Shown: positions 8,978 through 17,361 of the stretch, piece after piece
Layout: the number at the start of each line of letters is the position of its first letter
Position numbering within the stretch: position 1 is the stretch's first letter
Assembly: GCF_020889785.1 (NCBI RefSeq)
Contig: NZ_JACMYK010000031.1
Coordinates: 1 to 61,131 of the forward strand
DNA length: 61,131 bases
Origin: Bradyrhizobium acaciae
GTDB lineage: Bacteria > Pseudomonadota > Alphaproteobacteria > Rhizobiales > Xanthobacteraceae
Direction of reading: 5' to 3'
Made by a program: the position numbers and the translations under genes
The notes under the pieces: generated by a model
Seen by the model: only the letters and a program-made list of their open reading frames with translations
Database searches by the model: none
Told to the model about the DNA's origin: nothing

Positions 8978-10921
8978 ATGACCCAGACAACCGCAGGCGA
9001 AGCGCCGCACGAAGGTCCGAAGGCGGCATCCGCGCCGGTCATCGCGCAGCACGAGGCCACGCTGAAGGCGCTGCCGTTCGCCGATACCAGGGATTTCGAC
9101 GACGCCGCGCGCGGCTTCCTCGGCACCATCGAAAATGCGCGCGTCACCTCGGCCCAGGGCAGGGTGGTCTGGAGCCTCGAGCCGTACGGCTTCCTCTCGG
9201 ACGAGAAGGCACCCGCGACCGTCGATCCGAGCCTGTGGCGACAGTCGCGGCTCAACATGCATCACGGCCTGTTCGAGGTGGTGCCGGGTGTCTACCAGGT
9301 ACGCGGCCTCGACATCGCCAACATGACGCTGATCGAGGGCGACAAGGGCGTCATCGTGGTCGACACGCTGACCTCGATCGAGGGCGCGCGCGCCGCGATG
9401 GAGCTGTACTTCCAGCATCGCGGCACGCGGCCGGTCGCGGCCGTCATCTTCACCCACACCCACACCGATCATTGGGGCGGCGCACGCGGGGTGCTCGACG
9501 ACGCCATGCTGGCGGCGGGCGTGCCGATCATCGCGCCGAACTTCTTCATGGAGCACGCAGTCTCCGAGAACATCATCGCGGGACCTGCGATGCTGCGCCG
9601 CGCGCAGTACCAGTTCGGGCCGTTCCTCGCCAAGGGCGCGCGCGGCCATGTCGATTGCGGTCTCGGCAAGACCATGGCTGCGGGCGGCGTCGCGCTGTTG
9701 CGGCCGACCGATCTGATCATCGCGACCGGCGACAAGCGCGTGATCGACGGCGTCGAGTTTGAATTCCAGATGGCGCCGAACAGCGAGGCGCCGGCGGAGA
9801 TGCACTTCTTCATCCCGCGCTACAGACTGTTGAACCTCGCCGAGAACTGCACGCATAATTTCCACAATCTGCTGCCGTTCCGCGGCGCCGATGTGCGCGA
9901 TGCGCTGGCCTGGTCGAAATATCTCGGCGAAGCCCTGCGGATGTGGGGCGGCAAGGCCGAGGCGATGTGCGGCCAGCATCACTGGCCGGTGTGGGGACGC
10001 GAGCGGATCGACACCATGATCCGCGAGCAGCGCGACCTCTACAAATACGCGCATGACCAGACCATCCGGCTGATGAACCACGGGCTCAATGCGGCCGAGA
10101 TTGCCGAGACGATCCGCCTGCCGCAAAGCCTGGAGGGCGCCTGGCACGGCCGCGGCTATTACGGCCATATCAGGCACAATGTGAAGGCGATCTATCAGAA
10201 GTATCTCGGCTGGTACGACGCCAATCCGGTCAATCTCGACGCCTTGCCGCCGGTCGAGGCCGGCAGGAAATATGTCGAGTATATGGGCGGTGCCGATGCG
10301 ATCTTGAAACGCGCCGCGGCCGACTTCGCCAAGGGCGAATTCCGCTTCGTGGCGCAAGCCGTCAGCCACCTCGTGTTTGCAGAGCCTGACAACCAGGCGG
10401 CCCGCGCATTGCTGGCCGACACATTCGAGCAGCTCGGCTATGCCGCCGAGAGTTCGACCTGGCGCAACGCCTATCTGTTCGGGGCGCAGGAGCTGCGGCA
10501 GGGCATGCCGAAGACACCACCCCGTTCGCCGATGCCGCGCGAGACGCTGGCCGCGCTCCGCACCGAGCAGCTCTGGGACGTGCTCGGCGTCCGCCTCAAC
10601 GGCCCCAAGGCCGAAGGCAAGCGCATCGTGCTGAACTGGAGTTTTACCGACACCGGCGAAACCTTCGTGCTCAATCTCGAGAATTCGGCGCTGACCTACG
10701 TCAAGGGCGCGCAGGCGACCGACGCGCATGCCAGCTTTACGCTGGCTCGCGGTGTGCTCGACGAGGTCATTGCCAAGCTGACCACGTTCCCGGACGCCGT
10801 CGGCGCTGGCAAGGTCAAGGTGGCAGGCGATCCGCAGCGGCTCGGCGAATTGATGATGCTGATGGATGAATTCCCGCGAATGTTCGAGATCGTCGAGCCG
10901 AAGCGGACGGTGGTGACGTAG
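8978..10921 (+). CDS. Alkyl sulfatase, metallo-beta-lactamase fold (SdsA/YjcS family)
   Basis: Predicted to hydrolyse primary alkyl sulfates to alcohol and sulfate with a binuclear zinc centre. The 647-aa protein has a metallo-beta-lactamase domain with the zinc motif HTHTDHWGG (about residues 160-168), a helical dimerisation region (about 370-520), and a C-terminal SCP2-like domain (about 530-645) that binds the alkyl chain. This is the three-domain layout of SdsA1. The ATG at 8978 follows GAGGGA with good spacing. No clear Sec or Tat signal is seen at this start, so the protein may be cytoplasmic. It is probably co-transcribed with the upstream monooxygenase. Confidence 0.93.
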   Translation: MTQTTAGEAPHEGPKAASAPVIAQHEATLKALPFADTRDFDDAARGFLGTIENARVTSAQGRVVWSLEPYGFLSDEKAPATVDPSLWRQSRLNMHHGLFEVVPGVYQVRGLDIANMTLIEGDKGVIVVDTLTSIEGARAAMELYFQHRGTRPVAAVIFTHTHTDHWGGARGVLDDAMLAAGVPIIAPNFFMEHAVSENIIAGPAMLRRAQYQFGPFLAKGARGHVDCGLGKTMAAGGVALLRPTDLIIATGDKRVIDGVEFEFQMAPNSEAPAEMHFFIPRYRLLNLAENCTHNFHNLLPFRGADVRDALAWSKYLGEALRMWGGKAEAMCGQHHWPVWGRERIDTMIREQRDLYKYAHDQTIRLMNHGLNAAEIAETIRLPQSLEGAWHGRGYYGHIRHNVKAIYQKYLGWYDANPVNLDALPPVEAGRKYVEYMGGADAILKRAAADFAKGEFRFVAQAVSHLVFAEPDNQAARALLADTFEQLGYAAESSTWRNAYLFGAQELRQGMPKTPPRSPMPRETLAALRTEQLWDVLGVRLNGPKAEGKRIVLNWSFTDTGETFVLNLENSALTYVKGAQATDAHASFTLARGVLDEVIAKLTTFPDAVGAGKVKVAGDPQRLGELMMLMDEFPRMFEIVEPKRTVVT

Positions 10922-10943
10922 CGCCGCGCATGCGGCACTACGA

Positions 10944-11078
10944 CCGTCACCCTGAGGAGCGCGGAACGCGCGTCTCGAAGGGCCGACGGCCCGGGTGGTG
11001 GCCGATTCATCCTTCGAGACACGCGCAAGGGCGCGCTCCTCCAGCGACAAAGGCGAAGCCTTTGCGCGGGGATGACGG
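10944..11078. repeat. Palindromic intergenic repeat, CCGTCA...TGACGG ends
   Basis: The element opens with CCGTCACCCTGAGGAGCGCG and closes with GGGATGACGG. The inner arms GCGCGTCTCGAAGG and CCTTCGAGACACGCG are also inverted. It lies between convergent genes (alkylsulfatase and livF), so a terminator role is possible. Its ends match two further elements in this window. Confidence 0.7.
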
Positions 11079-11096
11079 TTCGATAGTCGCGCGCTC

Positions 11097-11801
11097 TCAA
11101 ATCCCGAGATACGCCGCCTGCACCTGCTTGTTGTTGGCAAGCTCGGCGCTCGAGCCCTGCATGATCACGTTGCCGCTCTCCAGCACGTAGGCGCGCTGCA
11201 CCAGTGACAGCGCGCGGCTGACGTTCTGCTCGACCAGCAGGATCGCGGTGCCCATCTTGTGGATCTCGCCGATCTTCTCGAAGGTGACGTCGGTCATGAC
11301 CGGCGCCAAGCCGAGCGAGGGCTCGTCGAGCATGAGTAGCCGCGGCTTCAGCATCAGCCCGCGGCCGACCGCGACCATCTGCTGCTCGCCGCCGCTCATG
11401 GTGCCGGCAAGCTGTTTCCTGCGGTCGGCGAGCCGCGGGAAGATGCTGTAGACCAGCTCCATCGTGCGCGCCCGATCCGCCTTGGCCTTCGGTGTATAGG
11501 CGCCGATCTCGAGATTCTCCTGCACCGTCATTTCGGGGAAGACCTGGCGGCCTTCCGGGACGTGCGCGATGCCGAGCTCCGGAATCCGGTACGGTGGCAG
11601 CGTCGCTAGGTCGATGCCATCGAACGTGACCTTGCCGCCGAACAGTTTGACGAGGCCGGAGACGGCGCGCAGCGTCGTGCTCTTGCCGGCACCGTTGGCA
11701 CCTAACAGGCCGACGGCTTCGCCCTCGCCAATCGAAATGCTGATATCGGTGATGGCGGGGACCGAGCCGTAGCTGGCGCTGACGCGGGAGAGCTCAAGCA
11801 T
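11097..11801 (-). CDS. livF: Branched-chain amino acid-type ABC transporter ATP-binding protein LivF
   Basis: A 234-aa ATPase subunit driving import through the LivH/LivM permeases. Walker A is GANGAGKST, the signature is MSGGEQQMVAVGR, Walker B is LLMLDEPSLGLAP, and the H-loop region follows. The length and the C-terminal AAYLGI are typical of LivF. The start overlaps the end of the livM-livG gene by 8 bp, implying translational coupling. It is the last gene of the five-component operon read from livK to livF. Confidence 0.93.
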   Translation of the reverse strand: MLELSRVSASYGSVPAITDISISIGEGEAVGLLGANGAGKSTTLRAVSGLVKLFGGKVTFDGIDLATLPPYRIPELGIAHVPEGRQVFPEMTVQENLEIGAYTPKAKADRARTMELVYSIFPRLADRRKQLAGTMSGGEQQMVAVGRGLMLKPRLLMLDEPSLGLAPVMTDVTFEKIGEIHKMGTAILLVEQNVSRALSLVQRAYVLESGNVIMQGSSAELANNKQVQAAYLGI

Positions 11802-13539
11802 GGGCGTCTCCCTGCGCAGTCGGATGCACGTAGGAGCCGAGATAGGCGCGGATCACCTCTGGATTCTCCACGATCTCCTTCGGCGCGCCCTCGGCGATCT
11901 TCTGGCCGTGGTCGAGCACCACGATGTGGCGGGCCACCGCCATGATCGCCCGCATCACATGCTCGACGATCACGATGGTCAGGCCGCTGGCGGAAAGCTT
12001 CTTCACCAGCGCCACCGCCTGGTCGATCTCGGCCGGGTTGAGCCCGGCCATCACCTCGTCGAGCAGCAGGATCCTTGGCTGCGTGGCCAGCGCGCGGGCC
12101 ATTTCAAGCCGGCGCTGGTCGATGGTGGTGAGGTCGCGGGCACGGGTCTGCTCCTTGGCGCCGAGGCCGACGAACTCGATCGCCTCGCGCGCCTTCTTTT
12201 GTGCGGCGGCGACATGGCGGTCGCGCAGGAAGGCGCCGGTCATTACATTGGCGAGCACCGTCATCGCACCGAACGGTTTTGCGACCTGGAAGGTGCGGGC
12301 CATGCCGAGCGCGCAGACGTCGTGCGGCCTGAGTCCCACGACCTCGTGGCCGAAGGCGAGCACCGAGCCGGAGTCCGGCCGGTGAAATCCCGTGATCAAG
12401 TGAAAGCTCGTGGTCTTGCCGGCGCCGTTCGGCCCGATCAGCGCCAGCGTCTCGTTCTCCTGCACGGTGAAGCTGACGTCCTGCACGGCGCGCAGGCCGC
12501 CGAAGCGCTTGCTGAGACCCTTGATGACGAGTGCGTCTGCCATGGCAGCGACCTCAGGCGCGCGCGGCTTGCGCCGGAGGGTGCGGTGATAGACGTCGGT
12601 CGCGAACCCGATCAGGCCGGTCGGTCGCCACAGGATCACCGCCATCAGGATCAGGCTGTAGACGGTGAGCTGGATGCCCCCCACCGAGCTGCCGAGCCAG
12701 CTTTGCAGCAGCGCCGAAGTGGTCTCCAGCAGCACGGTGCCGATCACGGGCCCCCACAGCGTACCGATGCCGCCGACGATCGACACCAGCGCCGCCTCGA
12801 TCGAGACGTTGAAGCTGAACGCGGTCGCGGGATCGATGAAGTAGATGTATTGCGTGTAGAAGGTGCCGGCGAGCGCGGTCAGGAACGCGCTGATCATGTA
12901 GATGTCGCGCTTGACCTTCGGCGCGTTGACGCCGATCGCTTCGGCAGCATCTTCATCTTCGCCGATCGCGACGAGGTAGTATCCGATCCAGGATTTCTCG
13001 ATTTGGTGGGTGATCCACAGCCCGACCACGAGCAGGCCGAGTACAACGTAATAATACGACGACTTCTCCTCGAACTGCATCATCAGGGGTGCGCTGCCGA
13101 GGTTCGGGATCGTGGTGCCTTCGGCGCCCCAGGCGAAGTCGCGGAATTTGAGGAAGATCAGCATTAGCACTTGCGCGGTGGCGATCGTGGCGATGGTGAA
13201 ATAGGGGCCGCGCAGGCGGAAGCAGAGCCAGCCGATCGGCAGGCTTGCCAGCATCGCGACCACGCCGCCGGCGATCATCCCGATCCAGGGCGAGATACCG
13301 TAGTTCACCTGCATGATGGTCGAGGTGTAGGCGCCGAGCCCGAAATAGGCGGCGTGTCCGAGCGACAGCTGCTTGGCATAGCCGCCCATCAGGTTCCAGG
13401 CGACGCCGATGAAGGAGAACAAGAGGATGCGGATGAAGATGTCGATCGCAAACGACGAGGTCACGAGCTGGGGCAAAGCCAGCATGACGACGGCCCCGAT
13501 CGCCAGCCACAGCCATTTCATGTTGTCTGAGATCTGCAT
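11794..13539 (-). CDS. Fused branched-chain ABC transporter permease-ATPase (LivM-LivG)
   Basis: One uninterrupted 581-codon frame encodes LivM (about residues 1-332, eight to ten membrane helices, with the motif GGYAKQLSLGHAAYFGLGAY) joined without a stop to LivG. LivG covers the last 249 residues, beginning MADALVIKGLSKRFGG. LivG has Walker A GPNGAGKTT and Walker B ILLLDEVMAGLNP. The signature region reads TTIDQRRLEMARAL instead of LSYGQQ. A GAGGT lies 7 nt before the internal ATG at 12543, so LivG could also be made separately. The start overlaps the livH stop (TGATG), and the end overlaps livF by 8 bp. Confidence 0.88.
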   Translation of the reverse strand: MQISDNMKWLWLAIGAVVMLALPQLVTSSFAIDIFIRILLFSFIGVAWNLMGGYAKQLSLGHAAYFGLGAYTSTIMQVNYGISPWIGMIAGGVVAMLASLPIGWLCFRLRGPYFTIATIATAQVLMLIFLKFRDFAWGAEGTTIPNLGSAPLMMQFEEKSSYYYVVLGLLVVGLWITHQIEKSWIGYYLVAIGEDEDAAEAIGVNAPKVKRDIYMISAFLTALAGTFYTQYIYFIDPATAFSFNVSIEAALVSIVGGIGTLWGPVIGTVLLETTSALLQSWLGSSVGGIQLTVYSLILMAVILWRPTGLIGFATDVYHRTLRRKPRAPEVAAMADALVIKGLSKRFGGLRAVQDVSFTVQENETLALIGPNGAGKTTSFHLITGFHRPDSGSVLAFGHEVVGLRPHDVCALGMARTFQVAKPFGAMTVLANVMTGAFLRDRHVAAAQKKAREAIEFVGLGAKEQTRARDLTTIDQRRLEMARALATQPRILLLDEVMAGLNPAEIDQAVALVKKLSASGLTIVIVEHVMRAIMAVARHIVVLDHGQKIAEGAPKEIVENPEVIRAYLGSYVHPTAQGDAHA

Positions 13540-14408
13540 CAGCGGCTCCTCCTGGCGCCGAGACCGCTCGGCCTGAAGGCGAGCGTCAGCAGCAGCAGCG
13601 CGAACACCACGATCAAGCCGGAATCGGCGCCGACGAACTGGATGCCGAGCGATTCTGCGATGCCCATCATCAGGCTCGCGACCAGCGCGCCCATCACATT
13701 GCCGAGCGTGCCCATCACGACGGCGACGAACGCCATCAGCACGAACACCTGACCGACGAACGGATAGGCCGAATAGAACGGCATAAGCAGCGAGCCGGCC
13801 GCGCCCGCGAGCGCCAGCGCAGTACCGAACGCAACCGCGAACACGCGGTTCGGATTGATCCCCATCAGCATCGCGACGTCGCGGTTCTGCGACGCCGCCC
13901 GCATGGCGCGGCCGAGATCGGTGGTGTGCAGGAACACCCAGAGCAGCCCGCTCAGCGCCATGGCGACCGCGAATGCGATCAGTTTTGCCACCGGAATGTA
14001 CAGTCCGCCGATGTGCCACGCTTCATCCGAGTAAGAAGTATGGACGGTGCGGTAGTTGGCGCTGAACAGCATCAGCGAGAGATTGAGCAGCAATAGCGAC
14101 AGCGCGAAGGTCAGGAAGATCTGCGGCATGTCGTTCGGCCCGAGCACCCGGCGGATCAGGAAATGCTGGATCAGCACGCCGGCGACGAACAGCACCGGCA
14201 TCGAGACCACCAGTGAGACCAGCGGATCGATGCCGAACTGGGTGGCGAGGAAGAACGAGATATACATGCCGAGCATCACGAACTCGCCTTGGGCGAAATT
14301 CACGATCTTGACCACGCCGAAGATCAGCGTGACGCCGATGCTGACAAGCGCATAGATGCCGCCGATGAGCAGGCCGTTGATCACAGCCTGGGCAAGTGTC
14401 TCCCACAT
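13539..14408 (-). CDS. livH: Branched-chain amino acid-type ABC transporter permease LivH
   Basis: A 289-aa inner-membrane permease with eight or so hydrophobic helices. The family motif is INGLLIGGIYALVSIGVTL at the N terminus, followed by VNFAQGEFVMLGMY. It pairs with the LivM half of the next gene to form the import channel. The start lies 16 bp after the substrate-binding protein gene, and its stop codon shares a base with the next start. The order SBP-LivH-LivM/G-LivF is the standard one. Confidence 0.93.
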   Translation of the reverse strand: MWETLAQAVINGLLIGGIYALVSIGVTLIFGVVKIVNFAQGEFVMLGMYISFFLATQFGIDPLVSLVVSMPVLFVAGVLIQHFLIRRVLGPNDMPQIFLTFALSLLLLNLSLMLFSANYRTVHTSYSDEAWHIGGLYIPVAKLIAFAVAMALSGLLWVFLHTTDLGRAMRAASQNRDVAMLMGINPNRVFAVAFGTALALAGAAGSLLMPFYSAYPFVGQVFVLMAFVAVVMGTLGNVMGALVASLMMGIAESLGIQFVGADSGLIVVFALLLLTLAFRPSGLGARRSR

Positions 14409-14424
14409 CTGATCCGACCGCGGC

Positions 14425-15678
14425 TCAGGTCTTCATCAGCGGGGCGCGGGCGTCTTCCTTGGGGAAGATGCTGGCGAGATCGGCATTCTGCCACTGCACG
14501 CCGACCGGACGGCCATAGACGTTCTTGCCGTCGGGGCCGAACTTCACCTTGCCGCCCGGCGCCATCGCCGCATAGCCCGAGGAGACGTCGAGGGTCGACA
14601 GCGCCTCGCGCACCTTCTTGGGATCGGCGGAGGCGGCGCGCTCCAGCGCGTCGGCCAGCATGAAGGTCTGCGCCACCAGGCCGCCGGCATATTCGAAGGC
14701 GAACTCGCCGGTGCGTTTCTTGAACTCGGCGTTGACCTTCTGCGCGTCGTCGTTGACGTCGTGGTTCCAGTGCGCAACGCCTTGCAGACCCTCGGCCGCC
14801 TTGCCGACATTCTTGTAGAAGTCCGGCATCACGAAGCCGCCGGAGCCGCCATTGATCGCGATGTTGAGCCCGACCTGCTTCACCGTGCGCACGATCAGGA
14901 TGAGGTCGTTCAGATAGGACAGCGAGAACAGGGTATTGGCGCCGGAAGCCTTGACCTTGTTGATCAGCGGGCTCGCATCGGTGAACCCGGCCGAGTAGGG
15001 CTCGAACATCACGATCTCGACGCCTTCGCCCGGCGCCAGCTCCTTCAGCCCGTTCGAGGTCGAGGTGCCGAAGGCAGTGTTCTCGAAGATGACGGCGACC
15101 TTGGCCTGTTCGCTGACGAGCTTGGCCATCTGCAACTGCGCCTTGGCGAATTGCGAGGCGCGCGCAAACGGCGTGAACGTGTAGCTGCGGCCCTTGTTGA
15201 GCTGGTCGGAGCTCGAGCCGGTGATGATCGGAACGCGAGCGCGCTCGCAGACCTCGCTCGCGATCAAGGTCAGCGCGCTGGCGTAGCAGCCATGGATCGC
15301 CGACAGCTTGTTGCCCAATATCAGACGATCGGTCTCGGTGCGCGTCACCGTGGCGTCGCTCTGCACATCGGAGACGATGAGATTGAGCTTGGCGCCGCCG
15401 AGCGATTTGATGCCGCCGGCCTCGTTGACCATGTCGACTGCGAGCTTGGCCGCGGCGACGCAACCGACGCCGATCTGCGCCATGCTGCCGGTGCTCGGAT
15501 AAAGCGCGCCGATGTTGATCGGGTCGGCGGCCCAGCCGCGCAGCGGAACGGCGCCGAACGCGCCCGCCGCGAGCATGCCGCCGGTTCCGACCAGGAATTT
15601 GCGGCGGTTCAGTTTCGTCCGGGAGGCTTTGGTCGGCGCGGCATTATTAATGGCCGACGGCTTGCGGTCCCCTGTCAT
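14425..15678 (-). CDS. ABC transporter periplasmic substrate-binding protein (LivK-like, Tat signal)
   Basis: A 417-aa type I periplasmic binding protein of the branched-chain amino acid family. It captures the ligand for the LivHMGF complex encoded downstream. A twin-arginine signal (NRRKFLVGTGG, about residues 28-38) replaces the usual Sec signal. The mature part begins after GWAADPINIGALYPSTGSM. The ATG at 15678 has AGGGGGAA ahead. Many such transporters in soil bacteria carry aromatic acids, amides or urea rather than amino acids, so the ligand should be left open. Confidence 0.9.
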   Translation of the reverse strand: MTGDRKPSAINNAAPTKASRTKLNRRKFLVGTGGMLAAGAFGAVPLRGWAADPINIGALYPSTGSMAQIGVGCVAAAKLAVDMVNEAGGIKSLGGAKLNLIVSDVQSDATVTRTETDRLILGNKLSAIHGCYASALTLIASEVCERARVPIITGSSSDQLNKGRSYTFTPFARASQFAKAQLQMAKLVSEQAKVAVIFENTAFGTSTSNGLKELAPGEGVEIVMFEPYSAGFTDASPLINKVKASGANTLFSLSYLNDLILIVRTVKQVGLNIAINGGSGGFVMPDFYKNVGKAAEGLQGVAHWNHDVNDDAQKVNAEFKKRTGEFAFEYAGGLVAQTFMLADALERAASADPKKVREALSTLDVSSGYAAMAPGGKVKFGPDGKNVYGRPVGVQWQNADLASIFPKEDARAPLMKT

Positions 15679-15980
15679 GGCGTTCCCCCTGTGCGATCGC
15701 GGCACGGTTGCTCCGTCCGCTCGCTTATTATTTTTTGCTCAAGCGGAGCACATAAGAGCACGTAATTCGGCAATCGCAAAGGCGATATCGGCCGAACTCA
15801 GGGGAGGAGTGTCGCGACTGGTGCGTCGCAACAATCGCGCGGCGCGCGCGTCGCGGTTGGCTTTGGCGTGTAGGAGTTGCCGCCGGACCCGGCGGCATTA
15901 TTGACAATCGAATGACCCAACGGACCGGCACGGACAGTGCCGGCCGGCCCGCCGGATCATTCGATCGGCCGCTGCAACGG
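15679..15980. other. Intergenic region: promoter side of livK and 3' side of the glycosyltransferase gene
   Basis: No gene is seen here. Near livK there is a tandem GAGCAC pair (15746-15751 and 15756-15761, 10-bp period) beside an A/T-rich stretch, a possible regulator site. Further up are two hairpins: 15879-15896 (GCCGCCGG, perfect 8-bp arms) and 15925-15943 (CCGGCAC, 7-bp arms). The second lies after the glycosyltransferase stop on the minus strand and may be its terminator, though no T-run follows. Confidence 0.5.
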
Positions 15981-17048
15981 CTACTCCGCGCTCGCCACCA
16001 GCTTGAAGCGCGGCTTGGCTTCCATCAGGCTGCGATAGGCGGCGAGATAGTCCAGCGCCATCCGGCGCGCGGTGAAGCGAGTCTCGAACTGCTTGCGGAT
16101 CGCGTCGCGATTGAGTGTCGAAAGGCGCCCGACGGAAGAGATCGCGCTGATCTCGTCCTCGACGATGAAGCCGGTCAGCCCATCCTCAATGATCTCGGGC
16201 ACCGAACCGCGGTTATAGGCGATCACGGGCGTGCCGCAGGCCATCGCTTCGATCATCACGAGCCCGAACGGCTCCGGCCAGTCGATCGGAACCAGCAGCC
16301 CGATCGCGCCGCTGAGGAAGTCCGGCTTCTCGCGGTCGCTGATCTCGCCGATGAACTCGACCAGCGGATTGTTCGTGATCTGAGGCTTGATCAGTTCGTC
16401 GTAATATTCCTGGTCGGCGCGATCGACCTTGGCCGCGATCTTCAGCGGAATGCCGCAGCGGGTCGCGATCTTGATCGCGCGATCGACGCCTTTCTCCGGC
16501 GCGATGCGCCCGAGCACGGCGAGATAGGATTGCTTGGCCGGTTGCGGCGTCAGCAAATTCTCCGGCAGCCCGTGATGGATGGTGCGCACCCAATGCGCCT
16601 GAGGCACCGGCCGCCGCTGCGCGTTGGAGATCGAGATCACCGGGATCCTAGAGAAGGTGTTGAACACGGGCTGGTGCTCCGGCAGGTCGAGCCGGCCGTG
16701 CAGCGTGGTCACGAACGGCGTCGGTTGCCGCGCGAACAGCGACCACGGATAATAGTCGAGGTGGCAGTGCAGGAAGTCGAACTCGTCGTCGTCGGCTTTC
16801 TGCCGGACGCGTTCCAGCATAACCATATGCAGCGCATTGGGATCGCGGACGGAGCCGTCGAGACGCAGTGCCTTCGGCCAGGTCGCATCGAGCTTTGCGG
16901 AGGTCTGTGAATCGCCGCTGGCGAACAACGTCACGTCATGTCCAAGTGTTACAAGTTCTTCGGTCAGCCAGTGCACGACCCGTTCGGTGCCGCCGTAGAG
17001 CTTGGGGGGAACAGCCTCCGTCAGCGGGGCGACCTGCGCGATGCGCAT
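15981..17048 (-). CDS. Family 4 (GT-B) glycosyltransferase
   Basis: A 355-aa nucleotide-sugar glycosyltransferase. The N-terminal half carries KLYGGTERVVHWLTEEL, and the C-terminal GT1 domain carries GRIAPEKGVDRAI and the catalytic EPFGLVMIEAMACGTPVIAY (E-x7-E type motif). No signal or membrane helix is seen, so it is cytoplasmic or peripheral. The ATG at 17048 is preceded by GGAGACGGAG. It faces away from an ABC exporter and a debranching-type glycosidase, and a stress-type promoter lies 80 bp upstream. It probably builds a glucan or glycoconjugate that is exported or trimmed by its neighbours. The acceptor is unknown. Confidence 0.9.
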   Translation of the reverse strand: MRIAQVAPLTEAVPPKLYGGTERVVHWLTEELVTLGHDVTLFASGDSQTSAKLDATWPKALRLDGSVRDPNALHMVMLERVRQKADDDEFDFLHCHLDYYPWSLFARQPTPFVTTLHGRLDLPEHQPVFNTFSRIPVISISNAQRRPVPQAHWVRTIHHGLPENLLTPQPAKQSYLAVLGRIAPEKGVDRAIKIATRCGIPLKIAAKVDRADQEYYDELIKPQITNNPLVEFIGEISDREKPDFLSGAIGLLVPIDWPEPFGLVMIEAMACGTPVIAYNRGSVPEIIEDGLTGFIVEDEISAISSVGRLSTLNRDAIRKQFETRFTARRMALDYLAAYRSLMEAKPRFKLVASAE

Positions 17049-17120
17049 TTCTCCGTCTCCTGTATGTGATGTGGAATGAACTACCCTCAGCCCTCTGATG
17101 GCACCGACATGCCAAAGACG

Positions 17121-17147
17121 GGAACGTTCTCGCACGTGCGAGGTTCC
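17121..17147. promoter_or_regulatory. Divergent EcfG-type (general stress response) promoters
   Basis: On the minus strand the site reads GGAAC, 16 nt, then CGTT. This matches the EcfG consensus GGAAC-N16/17-CGTT exactly and points at the glycosyltransferase gene. On the plus strand the same DNA reads GGAAC-N16-GGTT, one mismatch, pointing at the ABC exporter. The centre is a perfect 14-bp palindrome (17129-17142, CTCGCACGTGCGAG), which may bind a further regulator. The rest of the 17049-17361 gap shows no gene. Confidence 0.65.
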
Positions 17148-17361
17148 TTATGCGTGGGAGATCTGCCGCTTCTTTCTTCCATCACACTGTGGTCTTGCTG
17201 ATGCCATCTCGCTCCAACACGTTTTTGCCGACGCCAGCGTTGCAAAATTGTTGCGCACTGATGGCCGCATCAAGGAATCCCACCGCCGCCCTTCACGTCA
17301 TCGTGCACGAGAGCTTCAACTAAAATTTTCTCGTTCACCTTCAACAGCTTTGCAGGACGTC

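Noticed and set aside
10141..10156. A TGGCACGGCC stretch as a sigma-54 promoter
   Set aside because: It lacks TTGC at the right distance and is inside the alkylsulfatase gene.
8864..11140. A long minus-strand open frame opposite the alkylsulfatase
   Set aside because: It mirrors the codons of a clear enzyme gene and shows no domain of its own.
17098..17361. An N-terminal extension of the ABC exporter of 88 residues
   Set aside because: It runs through the divergent promoter and has no membrane or domain character; the start at 17362 fits the family.
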